A program made the position numbers and the translations under genes. A stretch of 64,000 bases of DNA from Gordionus sp. m RMFG-2023. Taxonomy: Eukaryota > Nematomorpha > Gordioida > Chordodea > Parachordodidae. The stretch is from the NCBI RefSeq assembly GCF_954871325.1, contig NC_088778.1:14101666-14165665 (forward strand), in the 5' to 3' direction. Under the pieces are notes generated by a model. It was not told the origin of the DNA, ran no database searches, and saw only the letters and a list, made by a program, of their open reading frames with translations. This document shows positions 45,662 through 57,836 of the stretch, one piece after another (within the stretch, counting starts at the first letter, position 1; each line of letters opens with the position of its first letter).

Positions 45662-46690
45662 AATCTTACATTACTTTATAATAATTGTGATGCATGTATA
45701 ATAAAATTAGTTCAAATAAAATCTTATGTTAACAAAGCATTAATAAACTTTCATTCCAGCATGGTCTGTTAATACATTTACATTTATAATATTAGAATTC
45801 ATAAGATTTGAATAGGCACAGGATTTTAAATCAAATATCATGTGAATGAAAACAAAACACTTAATAAACTTAAATTCTTTTATATTAATCTTATTGTTTC
45901 CAGTTTTTTAGGCAAAATATTTTAAAATTTGGCTTTAATAATAAATTAGAATTTAAAAAGTGATAATATATTTGTGTAAAATTATATTTCAGTAAATTTA
46001 ATGAAGGTAAAATGACAAAAGTAGTTAAAATTAATGGAAATAAATATAAGGGTATTGTAAAGGAAAAAATGTTATTATCTTTCACAAAAGCTTTTTTTTG
46101 CTTTAATTCTTACATATCTTAAATAAAAAATGAGATAAAATCAAGTAAACAAATTTAATTGAAATAATTTTATTCAATAAAAAATAATTTATTAACAACT
46201 ATAATGCTAATACATAAATATAATACATAAATAATTACAATCATTTTATAATTAAAAGTCTTGTTTTCTTTGTTCCTTTCTGTCTATAATCATGTCTAGA
46301 TCTAAAGAAAATATAAATATATATATCAAAATATATCAACTTTCAAGTGCTTCAGATATTTTAATATTATTTGATTGATCTAAATTAATTGAATACTTTT
46401 TATAAAATAATAACTTGATGAATTGACGATAAAAATATAGGATTATTGGTGGGAAGAAAAAAAAGCTATGATCATATGTTTCAACAAATAAGATAAATTT
46501 TTAAAATTTAGTTTTTTTATTCGTTACATAACTTATTCAAATTAATATATATAGTTGGTTACATTAATTAAAAATTGTATTTAATGCAAAGTTTGATGGC
46601 TTATATGATTAAAATATATATAGATGATAAATATCTTTATAAAAAACACAAACTGATTTTTAATAATAAAATTGTTGAATTTTAATCGTA
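45662..46690. other. 3' non-coding part of the Tigger element
   Basis: AT-rich, with no second gene. It leads into the Tigger terminal repeat. Confidence 0.4.
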
Positions 46691-46768
46691 TAATTGTGAA
46701 AAATCGGATAATTGCAAAATTTTTAAATATTTCGGTCCCAAGCTTTCGCAATTAAACGGTTTTGACTG
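46691..46768. repeat. Right terminal repeat of the Tigger element
   Basis: Read inward on the minus strand it is CAGTCAAAACCGTTTAATTG followed by GGGACCGAAAT, flanked by TA (46,769-46,770), typical of pogo/Tigger ends. I did not find the matching left end near 43.9-44.3 kb, so the element appears truncated. It begins only 6 bp from the Helitron 5' terminus. Confidence 0.7.
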
Positions 46769-47955
46769 TATATAGATATTACAGTTAATATTATAATAAA
46801 TTTTACTAATAAATGGTTTTGATAATAAATATAATAACAAATTACATTAAGGTATTTAACGCCATCTATTTAGTTATAAATAATTTTATAAAATAATCAT
46901 TTTATTATTCATCCTGCAATAGATGTAATAAATTTGATATCTTTTATTCTCTTTTTTTTACGTGTTTTTAGGAAAGCTATTTTTTTTCATTTTCGAAAAA
47001 CAGTCTTGAGTTAAATTTTTAATACAAGTATATTTTTGATATTATTACAAACTACTATTATTTTAAGATATAATATACCAGGTGGTGCTACAATATATAA
47101 AATTTTAATTGTTTCATCATATCATTCTGGTCCTTGTTTTATAGTTAGAAAATGTTTCATTTCTAATATGGCATTGCCGTGTAAATAACTCCAGGCTTCA
47201 ATATATTTGCATAATTATTTCTTCCAAAGATTTTTATTGTTTTTATTTTATTAATTTATCCAACATAATAAATACTGATATTAGTTTACATCGTGAGTGT
47301 CATGGCTATTACTGCAAATTAACCAGCATCTATTATTTGTGTTGCTATGTAATTTAAGATTATTCGGCTGAGAGCATATAATTGCATATTTTAGATAAAC
47401 AATAATGGTCAACTGTGTAGTCTTTTATATAGCATTTAAAATGGAAGATAATCTTTTAGAAATTTAATATCTCACAATAATTTTCTCGATTACTTATCTA
47501 GCTTCCATAATGTCATCTGAGAGGAAGCTCTAACCACCATATAATTTTATGATTTGGATTGGTCGTTTATACTCTCTCCTACAAAAATTGTTGATTTGGT
47601 TTAGGCCTATACATTTTTCCTTATTAGTCCATTCTATAAAACATTGTCTAAAATGTTTACAGAGATTTATACTAGTTTGATAACCTTTTGTCAATATAAG
47701 TTGCTAAGAATTATATTATTGCATTATGTGATTTTTTATATGCCAGTTTATTTTGTTTGCATAATATAATAAATGACAAAATTTCAAAATCAGAATAATT
47801 GTCAGTTAACAAATTTTAAAAAAGTACAATATATTTATATAAAACCTGGCCGAAGACCCGCAAATTGGGAGGTATGGTGGGCGAAGCCCCCCATAAAATT
47901 TTTTTTAGTTGAGTCCCCTGAGAGTGTGAAGGCTAGCGACGCCCCTGTAATATAC

Positions 47956-48525
47956 TAATATTAAACCCGGCCGAAAGTCGGGCAAATGCGGACCTAAAGC
48001 CAGCAAATTGGGGGGGGGGTAAAGATATAGGGGCGAAGCCCTCCATAAATTTTTTTTTAGTTGAGCCCAGTGGCGTAGCTACGGGGGTGGTTTTCGGGTT
48101 TGGACCCCTCCAAGAGCAAATTTTTTTTTTAGATTATGCTTTCAAAAGACTTAAAAGTGACTTTATATTAAATAAATACCATGAATATTTATATTTTTCC
48201 ATTTTTGATGTTTGGGGAAGGATATTATATTACTATTGAAATTATTCTGGATAATATTATTATAAAGTCATTGAGAATAATCTACTAAATTATAATAATA
48301 TATTATTGATGAATTTAAAAAATATGTATATAATGTCGAATATATTGTTATGATTTTTAAGATAAACCCGGCCGAAGGCAAGGCAAAAGGGCCTAAGGCC
48401 CGTTAAAGAGGGTCTGGGGGGCTTTGCCCCCCAGTTTTTAATATATATGGACCCCCTCTAAGTAAAATTCCTAGCTACAACTGGTTGAGCCCCCTGAGAT
48501 TGTAAAGGCTAGCGACGCCCTGGGG
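47956..48525 (+). mobile_element. End of an older copy of the same hAT family
   Basis: CCCGGCCGAAAGTCGGGCAAA…AGTTGAGCC and CCCTGAGATTGTAAAGGCTAGCGACGCCC repeat the right end of copy 2 (47,850-47,947). It is interrupted by the MITE at 48,068-48,483. Its upstream continuation is about 41,411-41,656, left of copy 2. Confidence 0.7.
48068..48483. mobile_element. 416-bp hAT-type MITE nested in a hAT relative
   Basis: The ends are CAGTGGCGTAGCTA and, read inward, CAGTTGTAGCTA. A perfect 8-bp duplication GTTGAGCC lies at 48,060-48,067 and 48,484-48,491. It is non-coding and contains GGGTCTGGGGGGCTTTGCC-type GC-rich ends. Confidence 0.93.
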
Positions 48526-48904
48526 TGCCCACAACGAATTGTCATGATGACGCTGCCTATGAATATATTTATTATATGCATTCTAAAGAATTATGCCAAT
48601 TTTATGAAATATATTTAAATCTTTATTTAACTTAAATAGCTATTATATAATATACTATGTTTTATATTAAATGCCTAAATTCGCGCCATTATAGTTACCC
48701 TTCCCCTTTTTAGAGTAATGGCATATCCACGCCGTAAATTTTGGGACTACAGCACTGTACATTGTATTAATTATTTGGAGGCTGGAGTATATGGGGAAAT
48801 TTTTAATCATCTTAAAATGATGTTTGCTAAAACGGACAGGGGATATTAATACCCTTTGGTTACCTCAATTATTATCACACGAGAAGAATAATTCACCTTT
48901 TAAA

Positions 48905-49265
48905 TTCCGCTTCAAGGAATATTGTAATTAAAATTATGACCCATTAAAATTTAATTTACTTGAATACTGTTGTGTTGATTTAATTTAGAATAGGATGATT
49001 TGAAGAAAATATTTATTTATTTATTGTTTTTTTTTTAAATTGATAAATAAATAATAATAATAAGAATAAATAAAAAGTAACGATGGCATGACATAGCGAT
49101 GACATGACGTCACGAATGACGAAACAAATTATATATATTTGTATTTATATCAAAAAATATAAATAAATATTTTCTTCAAATCATTCTATTCTAAATTTAA
49201 ATCAACAGTATTCAAGTAAATTCAATTTTAATGTGTCATATTTTATTCCAATATTGTTTGAAGCA
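48905..49265. repeat. Fold-back repeat around a GATGACATGACG motif
   Basis: About 48,905-49,025 and 49,160-49,265 are inverted copies (GCTTCAAGGAATATTGTAAT against ATTCCAATATTGTTTGAAGC; AATACTGTTG against CAACAGTATT). The loop holds the GATGACATGACGTCACG motif shared with the Helitron 5' region at 40,550-40,605. Confidence 0.75.
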
Positions 49266-49339
49266 GAATTTATTTATGGTAGCTATATCAGCACTGATTT
49301 CATTCCTATATAAGTTAAATTCCAACTGATTCTAACTAA

Positions 49340-49950
49340 CCATTTTTCTTTAAGCACTGCCAATTTCTCGTGAGACCTGCTTTTGTCATGACAATTAGCT
49401 CATAGACAAACGTTGAACAAAGTTGGCATCTATTTACCTTATCCTGTTTTTTCACATGGACAGCTATATGTGGCTATGTCTCGGGTTTGTTCTCCTCGTA
49501 AACTAAAGATTATGACCAATGATAAAACAAGAATTACAAACCAATGTGGTGTATCGTGAGGTTATATCCGATTAATACCGGTTTATACGCATACGAAAGA
49601 ACAATACTTAGTCTCATATTTTTTTATAATTTAGATAAATTTATATATTTATTTTAAGCATCCTACTTTTTTTTAAAGCTATCCATTTTGTCGTACCGAA
49701 CAATATGCGCTTTTATCTCTGATGAACATTTTGTATAACTCATAGAAAATTATACATAGTACATTATTTTTATCATTTAAATAAATTTATATGTCTATTC
49801 TTAAGAATTCTACTTTTAGCTTGAAATTTTGTCGCGCCGAATAATATTCTATTATCCCTGCTTATTATTTTGTATAACTCACAAAAAAATATACATAATA
49901 CATTATTTTTAATATTTAAATAATATTTTATATCTATTCCAAAACGACGA
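49340..49950 (+). pseudogene. Helitron helicase C-terminus and 3' tail, plus strand
   Basis: The plus strand reads, in broken frames, TCFCHDN/VRPAFVMTIS, QTLNKVGIYLPYPVFSHGQL and YVAMSRVCSPRKLKIMTNDK. These are the last helicase motifs of a Helitron, followed by the same AT-rich tail as 36,291-37,460. It stops at the LTR beginning at 49,954, so it was there before the Ty3 insertion or was cut by it. Confidence 0.8.
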
Positions 49951-51229
49951 TATTGTGGTAAAGGAGTAATCTATTGTAATATTCTATTTACATGTGTTAT
50001 ATTGGTCATTTAGATATGATTATATATATATATATTTACGATTAACATAATAAGTGTTGGTTAACTTCCTAATAGATTATTGACATCACTTATCCTTTCA
50101 CGACTTCCTTGTATTACATTTAATTGTGATTGAATTATAAAAATGAATAAAATGTAAATGATGACTAAATTACTAAAGTATAAATGATGATGAAATTACC
50201 AAAGTGTAAATGATGACTAAATGATCATCACGTTTCTAACGCTTGATGACTTACTGGTAAACAGGGGGGAAACCGTTTTACAGTAATAGATCTAAAGGAC
50301 GTGTGTCTACAAATGGCCGTTGAGCCAGAGTCCCGAGAATATTTGGTCATCTCAACACATAAAAAATATTTTTGATACCGAAGGATGCCAGTTGGGCTTT
50401 CTTACAAACCTATTATTTTCCAGCGTTACATGGATAATGTTTTGAAAGATTGCCCGATGACTGAAGTTTATTTGGACGATGTAATTATCTCCGGCAAAAA
50501 TGACGCCGAACATCTGCCTAATTTAAAAATAATGCTCAATAGGCTGCAGGAAGCAGGCCTCAAAGTTAAATTTGAAAAAGTTTAATATATACTGTATTTT
50601 GTTTTGTTTCTAGGTAACGTGATCGACCAAAATGGGGTACATCTAGGCCGCCGATATTTTTTGGTAACGCCAAGAACGCCGCCGTTTAAGAAAATTACTC
50701 CACGGCCGGCGCAGAGATTTCTTTCATATTTCATACCTTTTTATTCTAATAATTGGTCGACATCACTCTTGTAATTTTTTGATGAATTTTTATTTTCTAC
50801 TATTTTAAAATCATAATTATATTGACGTCATTATAGAATTCAATCAATCAAAAATCTAAAATTCCAAAAGTTACCATAATTTTACGTATTTTTAAAATGA
50901 ATGCATCTACATTTAATAATTCATTAAATAATTTTAGTATTCCTAACTCTGGATATTAAAAAATCCATAGTCTGGAAATTTATTTGCAAAAGAATTAGAG
51001 AAATTATTACTGCTCTAAGATATAAAACTGCAGAGGTTGAATTTGAATTCGAGGAAGATCAAATAAAAGTCTAAGTACAATAGATTTAACATCAGACATG
51101 TTAGATCTTGACAGCATTGTTCCTAACCCGGATTCCCGTTTTCAAATTGGAATAACAATAATTCCACGCATATGAAAACCTCAAAATTAAATGTCCCAAT
51201 ACGTTGGCATATTATATTAATTATCCTAG

Positions 51230-52768
51230 TGTTGAACATGGATTATTATTTTATTATAATGGTTATTATTTAGCGCAAATTTTTGTATCTTACATTCATT
51301 AAATTATCACCATTTTTTCATTTAACTGTTTAATAGATTTTTTGTATATATAAAAGATAAATTTATTATAGTTTTTTAGTTAAATTGTAGTTAAATACTT
51401 TTAAAATATATTTATTTAATAAAAGTTTTAAATCTTTTTGTTTAATCTTGCTTTGATCCCTGCCAACCTTTACATGGTGGCAGCGGAGGGATATCTGTTA
51501 AATTTTTTTTTTCTACTAAATATATTTAGGTCAAATGGATCAATCAACTATGAGGAGAATTGTTAAACTAGATATCAAACTAGACGAAGCTATCATGGAT
51601 AATGGAGTTGTTATAATATCAAGAACCAATATGATAGTTAGACAATAGGTTATGAATTCTATGTAGTAAAACCTATGATGATTTATAAAATATTCTAAAT
51701 CCAAGTAAAAAAAAAATGAAAGTTATAAAATTCCAATATGCTTAATAAAATAACTGAGTAAATTAAATATAAATCAGTCATAATGAACATATATGAATAC
51801 TTAGATAACCTTAAAAAATATTTGCAAAATAATAAATTAACAGTCAAATTTCTTGATAGACAATATGATTTTAGCTACTGAAACTTAGATAACTAGATAA
51901 AAAAAAAGTTCTGGAATGTTATGTTCATTCTAAAAACATGTAAGTAATGATTAATTTGAAAAAGTGAAAAGTAATTTAAATATTTAATGATAAATCTATC
52001 TCTAAATTATGAATAAACCTATATAGGACAATAATAATAAAACAAAGTCCATAGACAAATTGGAAGATTATTTAGTATTTCATGATAGTAAGAATACTCT
52101 AAGCTTAATATGTAATTTACCAGATGGTTTATTTTTGGTCATGAAAGCAATGTTACCAAGAGAGTTAGATTTAAGTTATGATCAGGCATTGTGTACATTA
52201 AAATATTTATGTAATTATAAATCGGCTACAGAAATAAAAGAAAATTGTTCTAATAAAAATTTTAGTAAATCTAATAATGAGAATTATTATAAAAATAGAA
52301 AATTAGATAAAGAAACACATTATTATAAGAAATGATCATCATAATTGTAAATCTTTTAGTATCAAAAAATTGAAAAATATTGAATTAAAACCCAATATTC
52401 AAAAGGAAAGATATTCTTATAAACTAAAAGAGATAAATTATATAATAAAATTTTAAATATTCGTGATTATAGAAAAAAAGGAAATAAACATTAAAGAAAA
52501 TAATAAAATTAAAAAAACTTTTACTAAATGCGATAAAAAAAAATTGAGACTTATAAATTTGAAGACAATAAAAGTATCCCTAAGAGAAGTCATATAAAAA
52601 CTAAACGTCTTCATCCTAGATTAATACTCAAGGATAATAATGTTTTGAAAAGAATCGGGAAGTACTTTCTCAAATTATCAAATTAAGAATCTGAGCTGGT
52701 AGAAGAACGATTAGCATTTCTTAAAAATATAAAGAAACTGTCGAATTTCTTTCAGTACAAAAAGGGCC
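51230..52768 (+). mobile_element. Remains of an older LTR retrotransposon
   Basis: A possible 5' LTR (about 51,230-51,473; TGTTGAACATGG … CCTTTACA) is followed by TGGTGGCAGCGGAGGG, which looks like a tRNA primer-binding site. A gag-like reading region follows (about 51,535-52,335). It is a fossil with many breaks, interrupted at 52,769 by the young Ty3 copy; the sequence right of that copy, 57,185 to about 57,300, may be its continuation. The family is undetermined. Confidence 0.55.
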
Positions 52769-55700
52769 TGTTATAAATGAGATTTATATTATATATTATC
52801 AATGTTATAAATGTCATATATATATATTATCAATGATATAAATGTCATAGATACAAATCAATCATATTAATATATTTCATGAAGTGATTGCCAGTCAAAT
52901 AAACTTAATTAGTATATTGGCGACGTTGTCGATGATTTATTATGAATAAAGAAGACAAAAATAAAGTAATTATGAATAAAGAAGAAAAAAATGATAACAT
53001 TATGATCAAATTCGATAATTTCGATAATCAAAACAACTTTGCTGATTACATTGAATATATTGATGATATGTTGGAGATAAGAGGTATATTAATAAATAAT
53101 GAAACCAAAAAAAAAATATTATTTGCGTATATGGGTATTAGTAATTTAGCTGAGATGAGGTCCTTTGTTTATCCAAAAATATTGAAAGATCTTAATTATG
53201 AAGAGATTATTGAAGTTGGTAAGAAAATTTTTAAGCCTATTTCAACATTATTTAGCTCGAGAATTAAATTTATTCGGATAGAAAGAGGGGTTGGTGAATC
53301 AGTTGCGGAGTTTGCAGCTCGACTTAAAAAATTGGCTCAAGAGTGTAAATTTGAATCTGACCTAGATGGGAGATTGAGGGATCAGATGGTGGCTGGAATC
53401 AAAATGAGTGCATTGGAGAAAGATATTCGCACTAGATTTCCAGATGGAATAAATGACTTAGGAGAAATGGTGAGTTTTCAACAGGTTTTAAATATGGCTT
53501 TGGCAATGGAAAGGGCTGAGGATGAAGTGACAAATATGATGGTAAAAAAAGTCAATAAACCTAAAGAGCAGATAGAGAATAATCAAGAAAATTTTTCAAA
53601 TCAAAAGTACTCATATAATAATAATAACAAAGAAAAGGGTAATTTTAGTTATTACACTAATAATAATTTTAAGTTTAGAGATAACAATAAATTTAACAAT
53701 AATGATATGTATAAGTTTAATAAATGCTCAAAATGTGGAAGAACTCATCCCCCTTTTCAATGTTTTGCATCAAGGGTGAAATGTTATAATTGCCAAAAGG
53801 TAGGGCATTATGCTAAATATTGTAAGGGACAGAAGTTACATGCTATGCATATAGATGACAATGATTCATCAGATTCAATTAATAATATATCCCAAATTGG
53901 TAGAAATAGTGCAAAGATATTTGTTTGGATTAATGGAGTACCTATAGAATTTGACTATGATACGGGGGCACAGGTATCGGTGATTGGGAAACAATATTGG
54001 TATGAAATTGGCCGACCCAAACTTGGACCAACCAAACCTTTATCAGTATATGGTAACCAACCGCTAGATGTGCTGGGTGAAACTATGGTGAGGGTTCGTC
54101 TTGGAAAGATAAGCAGATCACTACCGATTGTGGTGACCGGTTCAAATGACATTCCATTATTTGGACTACCATGGATACTGGCATTTAATATGTTTATTCC
54201 ACGACAAGTGACTATACTTAGTATCACAAATAAAGAGGTTATGACAACCAATAAACAAATTGCTGGCATGACAACAGAATTTATTAGTGTTTTTGATGAC
54301 AAGCCTGGACGGGTGAATGATATAGAAGTTAGCATACATTTGAGTGAGGCAGCAAGGCCGAAATCATGGCCAGCTCGTAGAGTACCTTTTCCATTACGAA
54401 AACCAATTGAAATGGAACTCGATAGATTGGTTAAATCAGGAATATTGAAGGCGATTGATCCAACACAAAAACGATTGACATGGGCCACTCCAACGGTAAA
54501 CGTACGAAAAACAAATGGAGAAATCAGGATTTGTGCGGATTTTAAGGTGACATTAAACCCATATATTTTGTACGATTATATTATACCAACGGTGGATGAT
54601 CTTTTAACCAAATTAAAAGATGGATTGAAATTTACGGTAATAGATTTGAAAGATGCATATTTACAATTACCAATAAAAGAAAGTTCAAATGAATACTTAA
54701 CCATATCGACCCACATTGGTTATTTCCAATATCAATGTATGCCTTTCGGTCTTTCTAGTGCGCCGACCATATTTTAAAGATATATGGACAATTTATTACA
54801 AGACTGCCAAATGACTGGAGTATATCTTGACGATATTATCATAACGGGGAAAAATGATGTAGAACATTTGAATAACGTAAAAAAAGTACTAATGAAACTA
54901 AAACAGGTGGGTATGAAGGCAAAATGGGCCAAAATACGTTTTTTAAATGAATCAGTTTCTTTTTTGGGTTTCGTAATAGACAAATATGGAATACATCCAG
55001 CGAAAGAAAAAATAGATGCTATTCGAAGGATACCAACTCCTAATAATATACACCAATTACGATCTTTTTTAGGACTTGTGAATTATCACGAGAGATTTTT
55101 GCCACATCTACATGGAATTGCCGCTCCTCTGCATAAATTAACAAGCATTAAATCTTGCTGGGGTTGGTCGGACAAGGAACAAGAGGTATTTGATAAAATA
55201 AAACAGCTTTTGTCAACAAATAAAACGCTAATTCCATATTCGCCAAACTTGCCAATTATATTGGAATGTGACGCTTCCAACACTGGTTTTGGAGCTGTGT
55301 TATGTCATTTAGTGAAAAAAGATATTAGCAGACCAATCGCATTTGCCTCGAGAACACTTCTAGAGTCAGAGAAAAATTATGCACCAATAGAAAAAGAGGC
55401 ACGAGCACTTTTGTTTGGTATGGAAAAATTTCATACATTCATTTTTGGTCGAAAATTTTTATTACGAACAGATCACAAACCTTTGGAAAAATTATTTGGT
55501 GATAAACGGGAACTACCAAAAATATCCAATAGTCGATTAACGCGCTGGGCTTGGAAAATGTCCGCATATGATTTTGATATTGAATATGTTCCTGGAAAAG
55601 ATAATAAAGTAGCTGATACATTATCTAGACTGCCAATAGATGGCATAAAATCAAATAATGATCAAAAAAACGCGTTAAAAATTAGAGCTATAAATTTGCA

Positions 55701-57179
55701 CGATATAAATATTAGTCAAGTTGAACTCCAAAAGGAAACAAGGAATGATAGCTTGTTTAAAAAAGTAGTTAAAAATATTGAGCATGGATGGGTGGATTTT
55801 GATGCGAAAAAAAATACAGAGTTAGTTTGTTTTTATAATCGTAGAGAGGAATTGTCAGTAGATCATGATGTTATTGAATGGAATGGGAGGTTGGTAATTC
55901 CAACCATTTTGAGGAAATCAATTTTAACGATTATACACAGAGGGCATCCAGGAATAAATGCTATGAAATCAATTTTTAGAATGTATTGCTGGTGGCCGAA
56001 TTGCGATAAAGATATTGAACAAAATGTTCGTCAATGTATGCCTTGTCAAAGTAATCGGTCGAATATTATGGAGGTTCCTTTATATTTGTGGAACATATCT
56101 AATATACCATGGGAACGAATTCATTTGGATTTCGCGGGGCCTATTGATTCGTATTCAGGGTTAGTTGGAGTTGATGCACATACTAAATGGGCTGAGGTTG
56201 AGTTAATGAGAGAGACCACGTCCACGACAATGATCAGGGTTTTAAGGAAATGGTTCGCACAGTTTGGAACACCTAGACAAATCGTATCAGATAATGGACC
56301 TCAATTTATTTCTGGAGAATTACGAAAATTTTGTTTCGAGAAAAATATTAAATTGATACATACAACACCGTACCATCCAAAAACGAACGGTTTAGCGGAA
56401 AGAACGATACGAACCCTCAAGAGTCGATATTTTGCAACTAGGAAAGACATCAGGGAGCCCGAGGAAGCCATGGGAGAAGTTTTGCTAGCATATAAAATGG
56501 ATGAGCATCAATCAACTGGACGTTCACCGGCTAAGTTATTATTGGGGCGAAATTTGAAAACGGGATTGAATTGGTTACGTCCTAATGTTAGTTATGAAAT
56601 GGAACGATCGAATATAAGACAAAAAGTAGCGCATGATGAACATAGTCATATGAGAGAATTTGAGATTGCACAACCGGTATGGGTGCATAATGAAATAAAT
56701 TCAGGTTGGAGAGAAGGAATTATAAAATCCAGAACTGGCAGATATTCTTATTTGGTAGAAAGCAAGGATAGAATGGTACGAAAGCATGCGGATCAACTTC
56801 GAAAAAGGGAGGTAGCTAAAGAAATGGAGAAGTCTGGGCCAGGGGAAGATAATGGAGAAAATATGGAGTCAGAGAGAGAAGAGGAAAATATAAAAAATAA
56901 AGAGTCGGATATAGTTGAGATTTTAGAAAATGTGGAAGATAACGGAAAACTAGAAACGCGGAAATCACAAAGAGCCAGGAAACCTACAAATCGGCTTATT
57001 GAGGAATTGTAAGATCATATGTGTGGGGATATGTTATAAATGAGATTTATATTATATATTATCAATGTTATAAATGCCATATATATATATTATTAATGAT
57101 ATAAATGTCATAGATACAAATCAATCATATTAATATATTTCATGAAGTGATTGCCAGTCAAATAAACTTAATTAGTATA
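52769..57179 (+). mobile_element. Young Ty3-type LTR retrotransposon, nearly whole
   Basis: Both LTRs are 148 bp (52,769-52,916 and 57,032-57,179), start TGTTATAAATGAG, end AATTAGTATA, and differ at two positions, so the insertion is recent. The target duplication is GGGCC (52,764-52,768 and 57,180-57,184). A TTGGCGACG primer-site candidate follows the left LTR. All parts of a Ty3 element are present in order. It looks whole except for about one break. The pol is closest in style to the K02A2.6-like Ty3 elements of invertebrates. Confidence 0.95.
52942..57012 (+). pseudogene. Gag-pol region of the young Ty3 element
   Basis: Domains by position: gag from 52,942; zinc knuckle CYNCQKVGHYAKYC near 53,790; aspartic protease with DTGAQVSVIG near 53,960; reverse transcriptase about 54,330-54,990 with YLDDIIITGKN; RNase H about 55,250-55,620 with LECDASNTGFG and RTDHKPLEKL; integrase zinc region about 55,935-56,050; integrase core about 56,100-56,400 with IHLDFAGP, VSDNGPQF and NGLAERTIR; then a basic C-terminus to 57,012. 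Gag and pol share one frame, with no frameshift signal seen between them. It is treated as a fossil with about one break. Confidence 0.93.
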
Positions 57180-57370
57180 GGGCCTACTTTAAACTTGGCG
57201 TTACTTTTTAGAAGTGGAATTGAAACAAATTTAATTGTAAATGATGGTGATAGTTCTGAAATCATTTCACTTAAGGAAAATATGCTAAAATAACTTGCGT
57301 TACGATTTTCGGTGTGTAATCTGAAAGTAATAATATATAAGTATATTCTTTTATTTTTTATTTAAAATTA

Positions 57371-57836
57371 ATTAGATATTGGCTTCTCTTTTAGATCCAA
57401 GATTTCAAAAATTGACAATTGTGTCAAAGTATTTAATAGAGCAAAATTGTTCAGCTTCAGAATTTATAATAAAACATCTTATAGAGAATGATGATAATTA
57501 GGTAGTAAATATAGATTATGAGGATCAAGATGAATGATTAAATTTAAGTTATTTAACAAAATTGGCAAATAAACATTCAACAAATATAAATTATGATTTC
57601 AAGTTAGGTGACTTAGAACAAGAATGCCACAGTTTTCTTGAAAAAGATATTCACAAGATATGGACGTTCTAAATTTTATGAGAGAAAAGAAGAGTAAACT
57701 TCCCAATCTTTCCAGGCTCGCCAAAAAATTCTTTGCAGTGACTATAGTAAAAGAGTTTTCTCTACCGCTGGATTGATGTTAAATTCAAGGGGATCATTAT
57801 TATCCCAAAAATTTAAATGAAATAATTTTTATACAT
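57371..57836 (+). pseudogene. hAT transposase C-terminus
   Basis: The plus strand reads ILASLLDPRFQKLTIVSKYL (from about 57,378), then, after stops, LGDLEQECHSFLEKDIHK, and finally, in changing frames, LPNLSRLAKKILC, KRVFSTAGLMLNSRGSLLSQ and KWNNFY. LLDPRF and the ERVFSTAG-like dimerisation block are hallmarks of hAT transposases. Stops and a frame change inactivate it. It belongs with the element bounded at 50,644 and 58,105. Confidence 0.82.

Larger units (their letters stand above)
42318..46776 (-). mobile_element. Helitron 1 (about 4.5 kb) carrying a Tigger gene
   Basis: On the minus strand the 5' end is TCTATATACAGTC (from 46,776) and the 3' end is GATTATTAACTAG (G at 42,318). It is inserted between A and T. 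Joining the flanks gives TATAATA/TATTACAG, identical to the uninterrupted copy 1 sequence near 40,715-40,735. The 3' hairpin is weak (CCGTTGATGG). The contents are helicase fragments near the 3' end, duplicated segments, a tRNA-like sequence and a Tigger transposase gene in the opposite direction. Confidence 0.85.
41665..47947 (+). mobile_element. Non-autonomous hAT element, copy 2, split by a Helitron
   Basis: The parts are 41,665-42,317 and 46,777-47,947 (1,824 bp in total). The ends are CAGTGGCGTCGCTAGG and GCTAGCGACGCCCCTG, inverted. The flanks are a perfect 8-bp duplication TAATATAC (41,657-41,664 and 47,948-47,955), proving that the two parts are one insertion. No transposase is seen. 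It sits inside an older partial copy of the same family (about 41,411-41,656 and 47,956-48,525). Confidence 0.92.

Noticed and set aside
53955-54488. Long minus-strand frame inside the Ty3 element
   Set aside because: It is the antisense shadow of the gag-pol reading; no domain is recognisable.
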